This document shows positions 8,173-17,578 of a stretch of DNA of 64,000 nucleotides, in pieces. Under the pieces are notes generated by a model. It made no database searches. It saw only the letters and a program-made list of their open reading frames with translations, and was not told the DNA's origin. The position numbers were made by a program, and so were the translations under genes. Position 1 is the first letter of the stretch. Each line of letters opens with the position of its first letter. Source of the DNA: JAGTVG01 sp964543195 (GTDB lineage Bacteria; Bacteroidota; Bacteroidia; Cytophagales; Cyclobacteriaceae); contig CAZIXF010000026.1 of assembly GCA_964543195.1 (NCBI GenBank), positions 6,777-70,776 of the forward strand, given 5' to 3'.

Positions 8173-9111
8173 GTGACCAGAACTTGCCTTTTTATTATCG
8201 TGTATCTGATCATTGCTTACAAAAGTTCCGGGCAAAAGATTTATTGGAGTGATATTACAGTAGAGGACCGGGCAGAAGCCACAGGAGTAATCGAGAGATT
8301 ATCATCCTATCTTTCAAAACGTTCCTACGATTCAATTTCTTTATTACTGTATAAAGACCAGGTCAATGTAAATGGGGAGCATTGGCTGTCTCATGAAGAA
8401 CTCCTGAGCCGGTTTAAAGCGTTTTTTCGTGAGGCCAGGTTCATACAGAGAGAGATAGTGGGTTATACTTTTGAGGATTTTCTAGAAAGCTACCGGGAAA
8501 GCAAAGTCATTGATGATATCTATCCGGTGTTTAATAACCATTCGATTTTGTTCCGGCTTTTTTATGAAAAGCAGGCTGGATCGCAGCCTTTTTATATTAT
8601 ATTGAGGGAAAATAATTCAGGAAAATGGCAAGTCTTCAGTTTTTGTCAACTACCTCTTAACCTGGCTTATACTTCCGGTCATCTTCCCGATATGTCTGAA
8701 GAATTTATTCCAATGGCCGGGATACGCCTCCCCCTTCCAGAGGACTTTGAAATACATGATAAAACAGAAAATCAGATCAACTACTATATGAAAGGGGAGA
8801 CTGAGCGCGATGCCGTTTTACAGGTTATGGTGGATGAAATACAGGCCAAATTACATTTTTATACCTACAAGTTTGTGGAGTATAACAATCAGAATTATGA
8901 CCTTTCCGATCTGACTGTCCGGTATCTTCCCTATGGAATATTATTTGAATATGAAGTCAAGGATTCTTACGGAACCAGGAACAAAGGTATTACGGTGGGC
9001 CTTGAAAAAAATGACAAGATCGTTTTAATTCAATTCTATTCGTTCTATGACGTGTATAAGGAAATGGAAAAGCGAGTAGAGTATATCTTTAGCAATATTA
9101 ATGTGAATTAA
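8173..9111 (+). CDS. Secreted protein of unknown function
   Basis: The 312-residue product starts at GTG 8173 with a short hydrophobic signal (CLFIIVYLIIAYKSSGQ) and a likely mature start near Gln20-Lys. The rest is soluble, rich in acidic and aromatic residues, and seems to have two parts: an alpha/beta stretch (about 25-165) containing DITVEDRAEATGVIERL, and a second beta-rich domain (about 175-312) with LPLPEDFEIHD. No family is recognised. It is monocistronic: a stop-interrupted gene lies upstream and the dispersed repeat downstream. No ATG is available near the signal peptide, so the GTG start is the best choice. Confidence 0.6.
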   Translation: MTRTCLFIIVYLIIAYKSSGQKIYWSDITVEDRAEATGVIERLSSYLSKRSYDSISLLLYKDQVNVNGEHWLSHEELLSRFKAFFREARFIQREIVGYTFEDFLESYRESKVIDDIYPVFNNHSILFRLFYEKQAGSQPFYIILRENNSGKWQVFSFCQLPLNLAYTSGHLPDMSEEFIPMAGIRLPLPEDFEIHDKTENQINYYMKGETERDAVLQVMVDEIQAKLHFYTYKFVEYNNQNYDLSDLTVRYLPYGILFEYEVKDSYGTRNKGITVGLEKNDKIVLIQFYSFYDVYKEMEKRVEYIFSNINVN

Positions 9112-9193
9112 CCCCGATTATTCATAAACCATTCTCAAAATAAACCGTTTTTACTATTTAAAATATTTATTATCAGGTAGTTACAAAAAGGGA

Positions 9194-9343
9194 TTAACCC
9201 CTGATAAGCGCAATTCAGTAGCCTATTTCTGGGCTATTTGATTAAGTATAAGAATTTCAAAACCCTATATAATTCTTTGATTATCAAGAAATTGCGCTTA
9301 ATCGGCCCTTCGGGCGAAAAATTTATGAATTTTTCGGGTTAAA
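9194..9343. repeat. Palindromic dispersed repeat, copy 1 (MITE-like)
   Basis: Bases 9290-9343 are an exact inverted copy of 63947-64000 at the other end of the window. The shared part contains two hairpins: gccc-ttc-gggc and a perfect 9-bp stem cgaaaaatt-tatg-aatttttcg. In this copy further nested inverted arms can be drawn: ttaaccc at 9194-9200 with gggttaa at 9336-9342, and aagcgcaatt at 9206-9215 with aattgcgctt at 9290-9299. That makes a 149-base unit with no coding capacity, as in MITE or REP-type elements. It ends 3 bases from the stop of the convergent repeat-protein gene and may serve as its terminator. Confidence 0.7.
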
Positions 9344-9346
9344 GAC

Positions 9347-12300
9347 TCAGAACGATCGTTTTAAATTCACTTTGGCAGAGATTGCCGGTGATATGTTTCC
9401 GGCCTCATCCCGGAATTTTGCGAATATCCGTTTTTCTCCATCTTCTCCCGGTAAAATGAAATCCTCAATTGTTGAACTGTAATTTTGCCATTCCGATTCA
9501 TTGAATTCAGGATTAGTGCTTATCATCATCTGGCTGGCACCTCCTACCTTGAAATTGAGCGTGACCTTTTTATCCTTATTATTTGTCCAGCCTCTGCCAT
9601 CATCAATTATAAAGGAAGTGGGCTTCGGGGGAGTCCTGTCAAGTATTACAGTGGAAATCAGCGGTTCACTAACGTTTCCGGCTTCATCACGGAGAAACAC
9701 ACCCAGTTCTTTTTCACCGTCCTCTCCCTTCAGGGTATATGTTTTCTCCTTTGCGAAAGGTTCCCATACGCCCGGTGACAGGTCTTTTTGTGATATTCTC
9801 ATTTCTTTAGCCTCTCTGGCTTCTATTTGAATTTTGATAGTCTTCGAAGGTTCATTGGTATACATTTCACCTTCATTAAGCGTAAGGTCGATCGCCTCGG
9901 GAGGTTTGGAATCCAGAATGACCGTGTCCGCGAACACCTGGGTTTCGTTTAACGCTTTATCACGAAATTTTATGAAAATGGTCTTTATGCCATCACCTTC
10001 GGTCACCTCATACACTATTTTCGGGATGTATAGTTGCCATCGGGCCTCACTGAACGATGGATCTTCGGCAATGATCACTTTATCGGCACCATTGGCATTC
10101 AGTTCAACCGGTATTTTACGGGGGCCTGGCGGCACAAATTTTTTACCCTCATTTACAATGGCACTGCATTCCGTTGGTCCGACCCGGTCAAGGATGATCC
10201 GGTCGTTATACCTTCCTGAAAAATTGCCGGCCTGGTCTCTCAATACAAGATATACCGTTTTTAATCCGTCCTCCCCTTCGAGTATCCAGTCTTTTTCCAT
10301 GGCATGGTCTTCCCATTGTGTGGTCGTGGCAGTGGGATCCGAAATCGGTGTGTTAGATATGGCCATTTTTACTGCATCTGGTGAATTGATGGTAAGCCTG
10401 ACTTTTTTTTGTGGGTTGTTCGTAAAATCCGCTCCGCCATCGATTGAAAATTCCTTACAAGAAGGAGGTGTATAATCCAGTTTGATAGAAGATGAAACGG
10501 GTTCCGAAATATTGCCGGCCGGATCCTTGAATTGAGCATAGAGTTGTTTTTCCCCTTCCTCCGGAGAAAATACCCAGGCAGTTACATTTTTAAAGATTTC
10601 CCATTCCACTGAATTGAAATCGGGTTTTTCATTTAACCTATAATGAGAGGCTCCTTTTGCATTCAGTTGAACTGAAGCTCTTCTGGAGGGGTTGCGAAGC
10701 CACGGCTCTCCTTCATTGATCACCATTTTAAGTTCGCCAGGAGGCTTCCTGTCCAGAATAATGGAGGAGGTGATCACATTGCTGAAATTCCCGGCTTCAT
10801 CTCTGAGTCTCAGAAAAACGGTCTTTATTCCATCTTCTCCCGTAAGTTGCCAGTTTTGCACAGTGTCTTTTAAGGGCTCCAGTTTAACATCCGAAAAGTC
10901 CGGTTTATTGGTGATCTGCATTCCTTTGGCTTCCTGGCTTTTAATAAGAAGAGTGACCAGTTGGTTGGGGTCGTTTGTAAATTTAGCCCCTTCATTTATT
11001 ATCAGGTCACCCTCCGGAGGCTTGGTATCAAGTGTGACCTCGGTACTGACTACCGGAGTTACATTTTCTGCCGGATCTTTAAACCGGCAATAAATCGTTT
11101 TTTTGCCATCTCCCGGAACCAGGTTCCAGTCCACTTTTTTGGGAGTATAGGGCTCCCACATTACCATCGAAGAAATGGCCGGTGTATTATTGATCTGCAT
11201 CTTCGCGGCATCTTCGACATTCATGTGAATGGTAACTTTGGTGGATGTAGCCCATTTGCTGCCTTCATTGAAATAGATTTCCTTGATTTCAGGCGGCACC
11301 CTGTCCAGGATAATTTTGGCCATGGAGGTTTCCGAATAATTTCCAGACTGGTCTATGTACCTGGCATACACGGTTTTCATCCCATCTTCTTCAGCCAGTA
11401 GTTTCCAGTTGTTGATTTGATTACGGAAATCCTGGGGATTGGCATCCCTGAAATCATTATAATTACTGATCATCATCTGAATAAGCTCCGGATTTACACG
11501 CGCTCCCAGCCGGATGGTAACCAACCCTTCGGTATCATTGGTATATTTATTATCCCCGTTTATGCTGATAAATGGGGGCGGAGGTCCGGTCCTGTCCAGG
11601 ATTATTTCATCCTGGATAACATTCGTTGTCCGGTTTCGGGCTTCATCCATAAAATAAACCCTGACCACCTTTGTGCCATCAATAGAATCGAGCGTCCAGT
11701 TAATAACCATATAGTTCTCGCCTTCTGCCGTTTCGTATTGAAAGATGTTCGAGCGGTGAGGGCTTACGACACGTACCAGATAGGCATCGTCGGCACTGAT
11801 CCTCAGTTCCACTTCCCTGTTTTGCGTATAAAGTGCATCGTCGTTGATCACTACTGAGCCATTCCGCGGAGGTTCGGTATCCAGGATAATACTTTCTTCC
11901 ACCATATCACTGATATTCCCTGCCCGGTCTTTAAACCTGGCGTATACATATTTGATTCCGTCTCCTCCGCTCTGGGATAATATCCACCGTTTGGTTTCGG
12001 CAAATTTTTCCCATTGGGCATCGGTAAAGTCTTTACGGTTACTGAAGATCATCTCGGCGATCTCGTCATCCGTTGTCTGGATATAAATCAATACTCTTCG
12101 TTTTTCATCATTGGTGTATTGATCGCCCCTGTTAATGGAAAGATTAACACCGGTTGGGGGTGAAGTGTCAAGGATAACCCTTGTAGCCTCGATTGGAGAA
12201 ATATTTCCTGCCATATCTTTTAAGCGGCAGTATATAAATTTTTCGCCGTCTCCATCGGGAAGTGTGAGGTTAATTTTGTCAGTAGTATAAGGGATCCAAG

Positions 12301-12589
12301 GGACACTTGACAGATCAGGTTCCAGTCCGATCTTCATTTCAGCCACAAGACTGTCTTTCAGGTTCATGGATCTTACTTCAACTGTAATATCTGTTGTATT
12401 GGTATAGGGATTACCCTCATTTACGCGGAAGCCGATTAAAGGCAATACACCAGGAAAGGAATGAGGTGCATTCTCAGCCAGCAGTGGATTAATAAAAAAA
12501 GATAAAAACAATGCTAACACAAGATGATTCTGCCAGCTTAAATTTCCGTTCTTACCGATATGATTAAAAAGCACATTCAACTGTAACAA
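9347..12589 (-). CDS. Exported protein with about 11 tandem Ig-like modules
   Basis: The 1080-residue protein has a signal-like N terminus (LVLALFLSFFINPLLA, cleavage near residue 39) and then about 11 modules of about 90-95 residues. Each begins with an ILD..PP linker (ILDTSPP, ILDTEPP, ILDRTGPP, ILDRVPP, TLDTKPP, ILDRKPP and others), has INEG..YTN, a W.......W core and ends with GDG.K.VY..F.D.AGN.S. This is the pattern of bacterial Ig-like repeats in extracellular proteins. No catalytic domain, sortase signal or type IX C-terminal domain is seen; the protein ends soon after the last module. A surface scaffold, adhesin or cell-wall spacer role is likely but not shown. Confidence 0.8.
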   Translation of the reverse strand: MLQLNVLFNHIGKNGNLSWQNHLVLALFLSFFINPLLAENAPHSFPGVLPLIGFRVNEGNPYTNTTDITVEVRSMNLKDSLVAEMKIGLEPDLSSVPWIPYTTDKINLTLPDGDGEKFIYCRLKDMAGNISPIEATRVILDTSPPTGVNLSINRGDQYTNDEKRRVLIYIQTTDDEIAEMIFSNRKDFTDAQWEKFAETKRWILSQSGGDGIKYVYARFKDRAGNISDMVEESIILDTEPPRNGSVVINDDALYTQNREVELRISADDAYLVRVVSPHRSNIFQYETAEGENYMVINWTLDSIDGTKVVRVYFMDEARNRTTNVIQDEIILDRTGPPPPFISINGDNKYTNDTEGLVTIRLGARVNPELIQMMISNYNDFRDANPQDFRNQINNWKLLAEEDGMKTVYARYIDQSGNYSETSMAKIILDRVPPEIKEIYFNEGSKWATSTKVTIHMNVEDAAKMQINNTPAISSMVMWEPYTPKKVDWNLVPGDGKKTIYCRFKDPAENVTPVVSTEVTLDTKPPEGDLIINEGAKFTNDPNQLVTLLIKSQEAKGMQITNKPDFSDVKLEPLKDTVQNWQLTGEDGIKTVFLRLRDEAGNFSNVITSSIILDRKPPGELKMVINEGEPWLRNPSRRASVQLNAKGASHYRLNEKPDFNSVEWEIFKNVTAWVFSPEEGEKQLYAQFKDPAGNISEPVSSSIKLDYTPPSCKEFSIDGGADFTNNPQKKVRLTINSPDAVKMAISNTPISDPTATTTQWEDHAMEKDWILEGEDGLKTVYLVLRDQAGNFSGRYNDRIILDRVGPTECSAIVNEGKKFVPPGPRKIPVELNANGADKVIIAEDPSFSEARWQLYIPKIVYEVTEGDGIKTIFIKFRDKALNETQVFADTVILDSKPPEAIDLTLNEGEMYTNEPSKTIKIQIEAREAKEMRISQKDLSPGVWEPFAKEKTYTLKGEDGEKELGVFLRDEAGNVSEPLISTVILDRTPPKPTSFIIDDGRGWTNNKDKKVTLNFKVGGASQMMISTNPEFNESEWQNYSSTIEDFILPGEDGEKRIFAKFRDEAGNISPAISAKVNLKRSF

Positions 12590-12702
12590 TATAGTTATAA
12601 AACTATTCGAAAAATAGCATTATAATCTTTATAAAAAAAGGATTATATATTGAAAAAATAGATTTTTCCGGTGAAACCGCCACTTTGCTCTATAAGCGGG
12701 GT

Positions 12703-13818
12703 CTAATCGATAAATTTTTCCATAGCCGTAAATTTCAGCCCAAATGCATCGGCTACTGCTTCATAAACCACCTCACCGTGGATGATGTTAAGGCCTAATG
12801 CCAGTTCACGGCTGTCGTGGCAGGCCTTTTTCCATCCTTTGTCGGCTAACTCGGTGGCATAAGGAAGTGTAGCGTTGGTCAGTGCAAGGGTTGATGTATA
12901 GGGTACTGCACCCGGCATATTGGCTACACAATAGTGGATCACATCATCGATAATGAAGATCGGATCCTGGTGAGTGGTAGGTTTACAAGTTTCGATACAT
13001 CCACCCTGGTCGACTGCCACATCAACGAGGACTGCGCCTCTTTTCATTTCCATCAGCATGTCGCGGGTTATCAAATGAGGGGCTTTTGCACCATGAATCA
13101 ATACAGCCCCTATTATCAAGTCTGCATCAGGTATTAATTCCCTGATATTCAATTCATTTGACATTAAGGTGCTCACATTGGCAGGCATGATATCCGACAG
13201 GTACCGCAGACGGGGCAGACTGACATCCAGAATAATAACGTCAGCTCCAAGCCCTGCCGCCATTTTTGCAGATTGCGTTCCCACTATGCCGCCTCCCAAA
13301 ATCAACACTTTTGCAGGATTCACACCCGGTACGCCTCCCAGAAGAACACCCCGGCCTCTGAATGGCTTTTCGAGGTATTTCGCCCCCTGCTGTATGGCCA
13401 TTCTTCCCGCCACTTCCGACATGGGTATAAGCAGCGGAAGAGATCTGTCATCTTTTTCAACCGTCTCATAAGCCAGACAGATGGCCCCGGTATCGATCAT
13501 TGTCCGGGTAAGTTTTTCACTCGAGGCAAAGTGAAAATAGGTGAATACCAGCTGATCTTTTTTAATAAGTTCATATTCTTTTTCGATCGGTTCCTTAACT
13601 TTGATGATCATTTCAGCGATGTCATAGGTTTCCTTGATAGAGGATAATATCTCCGCACCTTCTTTTCTGTACGATTCATCTGGGAATCCGCTTCCCTCGC
13701 CTGCCGTGGATTGAACATAAATTTCATGACCTCTTTTTTTAAGTTCTTTTACACCGGCGGGTGTCAGGGCTACCCTGTTTTCATTATCTTTTATTTCTTT
13801 CGGAACTCCTATGATCAT
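12703..13818 (-). CDS. ald: Alanine dehydrogenase
   Basis: This cytoplasmic enzyme interconverts L-alanine and pyruvate plus ammonia with NAD. The 371-residue protein matches the family in length and motifs: MIIGVPKEIKDNENRVALTP with Arg15, MIIKVKEP with Lys75, FHFAS with His96, the nucleotide-binding LILGGGIVGTQSAKMA near residues 172-187, and VDVAVDQGG near 270. It lies 113 bases upstream of the repeat-protein gene on the same strand and is divergent from the E1 dehydrogenase gene across a 326-base AT-rich gap. In Bacteroidota ald commonly stands alone, so co-regulation with its neighbours is uncertain. Confidence 0.97.
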   Translation of the reverse strand: MIIGVPKEIKDNENRVALTPAGVKELKKRGHEIYVQSTAGEGSGFPDESYRKEGAEILSSIKETYDIAEMIIKVKEPIEKEYELIKKDQLVFTYFHFASSEKLTRTMIDTGAICLAYETVEKDDRSLPLLIPMSEVAGRMAIQQGAKYLEKPFRGRGVLLGGVPGVNPAKVLILGGGIVGTQSAKMAAGLGADVIILDVSLPRLRYLSDIMPANVSTLMSNELNIRELIPDADLIIGAVLIHGAKAPHLITRDMLMEMKRGAVLVDVAVDQGGCIETCKPTTHQDPIFIIDDVIHYCVANMPGAVPYTSTLALTNATLPYATELADKGWKKACHDSRELALGLNIIHGEVVYEAVADAFGLKFTAMEKFID

Positions 13819-14144
13819 TATCGTATAATTTAAATGCTAAAAAATTGATTACACCACTGATGAAAATCCGGTTTTGGTCCGGGTAAACAAGATGTAATAA
13901 AAATTATAATAATATATTGTAAAAATACATAAAATGGAAATTATATTCTGTTAATAAGTAAATATTTATTTAAGTTAATATAAAATTTTAATACTGGTTT
14001 TTTTCAATGTGCCTCAAATTCAGGGATTATCTTAAATTTTATTTTTGAATCAAGCCTTTTTTTATTTATGTTTGTTTAGGTACCTGCTCCATAATACCGA
14101 AATTATTTTTAATATCGAAAATCTTACTTAAAAGAAAAAAAGGT
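13819..14144. promoter_or_regulatory. Divergent AT-rich promoter region
   Basis: The gap between ald (minus) and the E1 dehydrogenase gene (plus) is very AT-rich and has no ORF. On the plus strand TATTTTTG at 14040-14047 matches the -7 consensus TAnnTTTG exactly, about 98 bases before the TTG start; no TTTG is found at -33. A small palindrome (ccgg-ttttggt-ccgg, 13868-13882) lies closer to ald. Nothing else is recognised. Confidence 0.35.
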
Positions 14145-16598
14145 TTGGCTACCGCGAATACAGAGCAAAAATTAAAGGTTCCTGTTAAGGAGATCCTCAA
14201 TGATTACAGGCTGGCTGTTATCAGTCGTGAAGCCAGTATAATCGGCCGGAAGGAAGTATTTCTTGGTAAAGCGAAATTCGGCATTTTTGGTGACGGCAAG
14301 GAGGTCTGCCAGCTTGCGATGGCCAAAGTATTCAGAAAAGGGGATTTCCGCTCGGGGTACTACAGGGACCAGACCCTGATGTTTGCTATTGGTGAGCTCA
14401 CCGTGCAGGAATATTTCGCCCAGTTGTATGCTCATACCGATATTGAGGCAGACCCCTCTTCCGGCGGAAGAATGATGAACAGTCATTTTGGAACACGTTT
14501 GCTGGACGAAAATGGGGAGTGGAAGAACCAGACCGATATGACGAACTCCAGCTCTGATGTTTCACCAACAGGAGCACAGATGCCTCGACTGGTAGGTTTG
14601 GCACAGGCATCCAAGCTTTATAAAACGATCCCTGAATTAAAGCAATTCACCAACTTTTCAAAGGGAGGGAATGAAATTGCATTCGGAACCATTGGAAACG
14701 GCGCTACCTCGGAAGGATGTTTTCTTGAAGCGATGAATGCGGCGGGTGTGCTGCAGATCCCATTATTGATGGCCATCTGGGATGACGGGTATGGAATTTC
14801 AGTGCCCAACGAAATGCATACCATAAAATCCGATATCTCAGATGCGCTGGAGGGATTCCGGAGGGAGAGCGGAAGCAACGGACTGGAAATGATAAAAGTG
14901 AAGGGCTGGGATTATGAGGCCTGTATCGAAGCGTTTGAAGAGGCCGAAAGAATCACACGTCATAAACACATCCCTACCCTGGTCCATGTACATGAATTAA
15001 CACAGCCACAGGGCCATTCCACATCAGGATCCCATGAAAGATACAAGTCGAAGGAGAGGCTGTCCTGGGAAGAGAAATATGATTGCAATATAAAGTTCAG
15101 ACAATGGATACTGGATAATGAAATCAGTACAGAGGACGAGTTAAAAAAGATAGAAGAAGAAGCAAAAAAATCAGCACGTAAAGCAAGGGAGGCAGCGTGG
15201 CAGGCCTATTTCGACAGCATTAAACATTATCAGATCGAGGCAGCCAAGCTGATTACCACGGTAGCTCAACGGTCCAAATACAAAAAAGAAATCCTGGAGA
15301 TCAAAAAAGATCTGACTAAAATAAGAAATCCCCAAAAACTGGATTTTTTCAAGGCTGTAAAAAGAACTTTGATCATTACGCGCAATGAAAGACTATTGCC
15401 CCGGCAGCGCCTTATAAACTGGTTGTCGAGGATTAACGAAGATAACCAGCATTATTACAGTTCCCACCTGTATAGTCAATCAAAATGGGCATCCATAAAC
15501 ATAAAAGAAGTGAAGCCGGTTTATTCAGATAAGTCCAAACTGGTGGACGGGCGGGAAGTTCTGCTCGCTTTCTTTGAAGGAGCGCTGGAAAGAGACCCTA
15601 AGGTACTGGCTTTTGGTGAAGACCTGGGTAAGATCGGGGATGTGAACCAGGCTTTTGCAGGCTTGCAGAAAAAATTCGGTAAACTTCGGGTAGCGGATAC
15701 GGGCATCAGGGAAACTACCATCATAGGGCAGGGGATAGGTTTGGCAATGCGCGGATTACGACCCATCGCAGAAATACAATATCTCGATTATGTGATATTT
15801 GCTATTCAGACCCTATCCGACGACCTCGCTACGTTGCATTACCGTACAAAAGGCGGACAGAAAGCACCGTTGATCATACGGACAAGGGGCCATCGACTGG
15901 AAGGAGTATGGCATTCGGGGTCTCCGATGGGCATGCTGATCCACAGCTTAAGAGGGGTTAACGTACTGGTCCCTCGGGATATGACAAGAGCTGCCGGATT
16001 TTATAATACCATGCTCCAATCGGATGATCCGGCATTGATCATAGAGGTCTTGAGTGGATACCGACTCAAGGAAAGGGTACCCGATAACCTCATGGATGTA
16101 ACCATGCCCGTAGGCGTACCGGAAATTTTACGCAGAGGTACTGATGTAACTATTGTTACTTATGGAGCCATGTGCAGGATCGCTATGGAAGGGGCAGAGC
16201 AGCTGGCCAAAGTGGGTATTTCTGTCGAGGTTATTGATGTGCAGACGCTGATCCCGTTCGATATAAACCACACGATCGTAAATTCCCTTAAAAAGACCAA
16301 TCGTATCATCTTCGCTGATGAGGATGTGCCTGGAGGGGCTACGGCCTATATGATGCAAAAAGTGCTTGAAGAACAGAATGGATATCATTATCTTGATTCA
16401 AAGCCCATTACGCTTACGTCAAAAGAACACCGGCCGGCTTATGGTTCCGACGGCGATTATTTTTCTAAAGCAAACGTTGAGGACGTGTTCGATTATGTAT
16501 ACGCGATGATGAACGAAGCAGATCCGAAACGGTTCCCGGAGATCTATAATAAGAATTATCATATTCCACAATGGACTCCTGAAGTGATCGATAATTAA
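14145..16598 (+). CDS. Fused 2-oxoacid dehydrogenase E1 alpha/beta
   Basis: This 817-residue thiamine-diphosphate enzyme joins the alpha and beta chains of the branched-chain/2-oxoacid dehydrogenase E1 component, which decarboxylates a 2-oxoacid and passes the acyl group to E2 lipoamide. The alpha part (about 1-330) has SGYYRDQT, the motif GTIGNGATSEG with ...WDDGYGISVPNE, and HGHSTSG-like QGHSTSGSHERY. A charged helical linker (about 335-450) leads to the beta part (about 460-800) with LAFGEDLGKIGDVNQAF, DTGIRETTIIGQGIGLAMRGLRP and FADEDVPGGATAYMM. The TTG start follows aaaaaaagg. E2 and E3 genes are not nearby, so the substrate (branched-chain oxoacids or pyruvate) cannot be fixed. Confidence 0.93.
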   Translation: MATANTEQKLKVPVKEILNDYRLAVISREASIIGRKEVFLGKAKFGIFGDGKEVCQLAMAKVFRKGDFRSGYYRDQTLMFAIGELTVQEYFAQLYAHTDIEADPSSGGRMMNSHFGTRLLDENGEWKNQTDMTNSSSDVSPTGAQMPRLVGLAQASKLYKTIPELKQFTNFSKGGNEIAFGTIGNGATSEGCFLEAMNAAGVLQIPLLMAIWDDGYGISVPNEMHTIKSDISDALEGFRRESGSNGLEMIKVKGWDYEACIEAFEEAERITRHKHIPTLVHVHELTQPQGHSTSGSHERYKSKERLSWEEKYDCNIKFRQWILDNEISTEDELKKIEEEAKKSARKAREAAWQAYFDSIKHYQIEAAKLITTVAQRSKYKKEILEIKKDLTKIRNPQKLDFFKAVKRTLIITRNERLLPRQRLINWLSRINEDNQHYYSSHLYSQSKWASINIKEVKPVYSDKSKLVDGREVLLAFFEGALERDPKVLAFGEDLGKIGDVNQAFAGLQKKFGKLRVADTGIRETTIIGQGIGLAMRGLRPIAEIQYLDYVIFAIQTLSDDLATLHYRTKGGQKAPLIIRTRGHRLEGVWHSGSPMGMLIHSLRGVNVLVPRDMTRAAGFYNTMLQSDDPALIIEVLSGYRLKERVPDNLMDVTMPVGVPEILRRGTDVTIVTYGAMCRIAMEGAEQLAKVGISVEVIDVQTLIPFDINHTIVNSLKKTNRIIFADEDVPGGATAYMMQKVLEEQNGYHYLDSKPITLTSKEHRPAYGSDGDYFSKANVEDVFDYVYAMMNEADPKRFPEIYNKNYHIPQWTPEVIDN

Positions 16599-16765
16599 AC
16601 AGGTGCCGTGGGGTGGCAGGTTCCCGTTGTCAATAAAAAAGAAAAGAGGTTTATATGCCGTTTATTAGTCAATAAAACAGGGTTACTTATATTCAGCCGG
16701 TCCGGCAGGGAAACGGGGATCTTCAATTAATGATCTTATTGTTGCCCAGACATTTCTATAAAGCC

Positions 16766-17446
16766 TTATTGACCGGCCCGGACCTGTTCAAGTGTAAAAT
16801 CAGGGGATTCTACAATGTTGGATTTATTCAATGCCCTGTCCTGTATCTGTATCGATACTTTCATGGTATCCCTGAATAGAAATAACCAGCCCGAGGAAGT
16901 CATTCCATATCTCAGTGATCCTTCAAGAGGCCGTTCTCTCAATCCATTATCCAGAGCACTGACAGTGTTCAGTATTGGGAAACGGCCGTCAAAGGTCTGA
17001 TAATAAGGTGCATCCCTCCAGTTGAAATGGGTATATTTGCCGTTCCGCTTGGTAAAAAACCGTATAAAAAAATTATAATGGTTTTCGTTCAATCCAATAA
17101 GAACCGTATCTTTTGCTATCCCATCCTGGTCCCTGAGAATTAGATAATCAATCGGATTGTATTCCGGCAGTCCGGGCTCGCTGCCAATGAAGATCGTATC
17201 GCCATCTTCATTTTTCAGAATATCATAGGGATGATAAGGGTCATCGGTTTCGTAAGGTGCCAGCCCCAGATCTCCGTCTCCATCCTGGAAATAAATGCTC
17301 ACGATCAAAGAATCGGGTCCGTCTGCTTCCTTAAACTCAATATTTTCGAATTCAATGCTGGGCACAACCGGTAACTCAGGAGGCCTGTTGCAGGAAATGA
17401 AACCTGCGGCGATTACCAGAAAACCATAAATCAAGATATTCTTCAT
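16766..17446 (-). CDS. Lipoprotein of unknown function
   Basis: The 226-residue product from ATG 17446 begins MKNILIYGFLVIAAGFISCN, a clear lipoprotein signal with the Cys at about 19. I prefer this start to the in-frame one at 17482 because the latter would put 12 polar residues before the signal. The mature part carries VSIYFQDGDGDLGLAP, an acidic loop often seen in Bacteroidota lipoproteins and possibly calcium-binding, followed by a beta-rich body ending in QIQDRALNKSN. No enzyme motif is seen. It is divergent from the LuxE-family gene. Location is probably the periplasmic face of a membrane. Confidence 0.65.
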   Translation of the reverse strand: MKNILIYGFLVIAAGFISCNRPPELPVVPSIEFENIEFKEADGPDSLIVSIYFQDGDGDLGLAPYETDDPYHPYDILKNEDGDTIFIGSEPGLPEYNPIDYLILRDQDGIAKDTVLIGLNENHYNFFIRFFTKRNGKYTHFNWRDAPYYQTFDGRFPILNTVSALDNGLRERPLEGSLRYGMTSSGWLFLFRDTMKVSIQIQDRALNKSNIVESPDFTLEQVRAGQ

Positions 17447-17578
17447 ATTCGAAACATCTGTAGTATGCAAAAATTCTATCAATTTTCTGAATAATAAAGT
17501 AATTTTGAAAGAATTTTTATCCGGCCAGACATCCTGAACAATCGTTGACTCCGGATTAATTTAATAACGATAGCCCGA

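Noticed and set aside
9834..10475. 213-residue plus-strand ORF
   Set aside because: It is antisense to the Ig-repeat gene, whose repeated codon pattern creates long open frames on the other strand.
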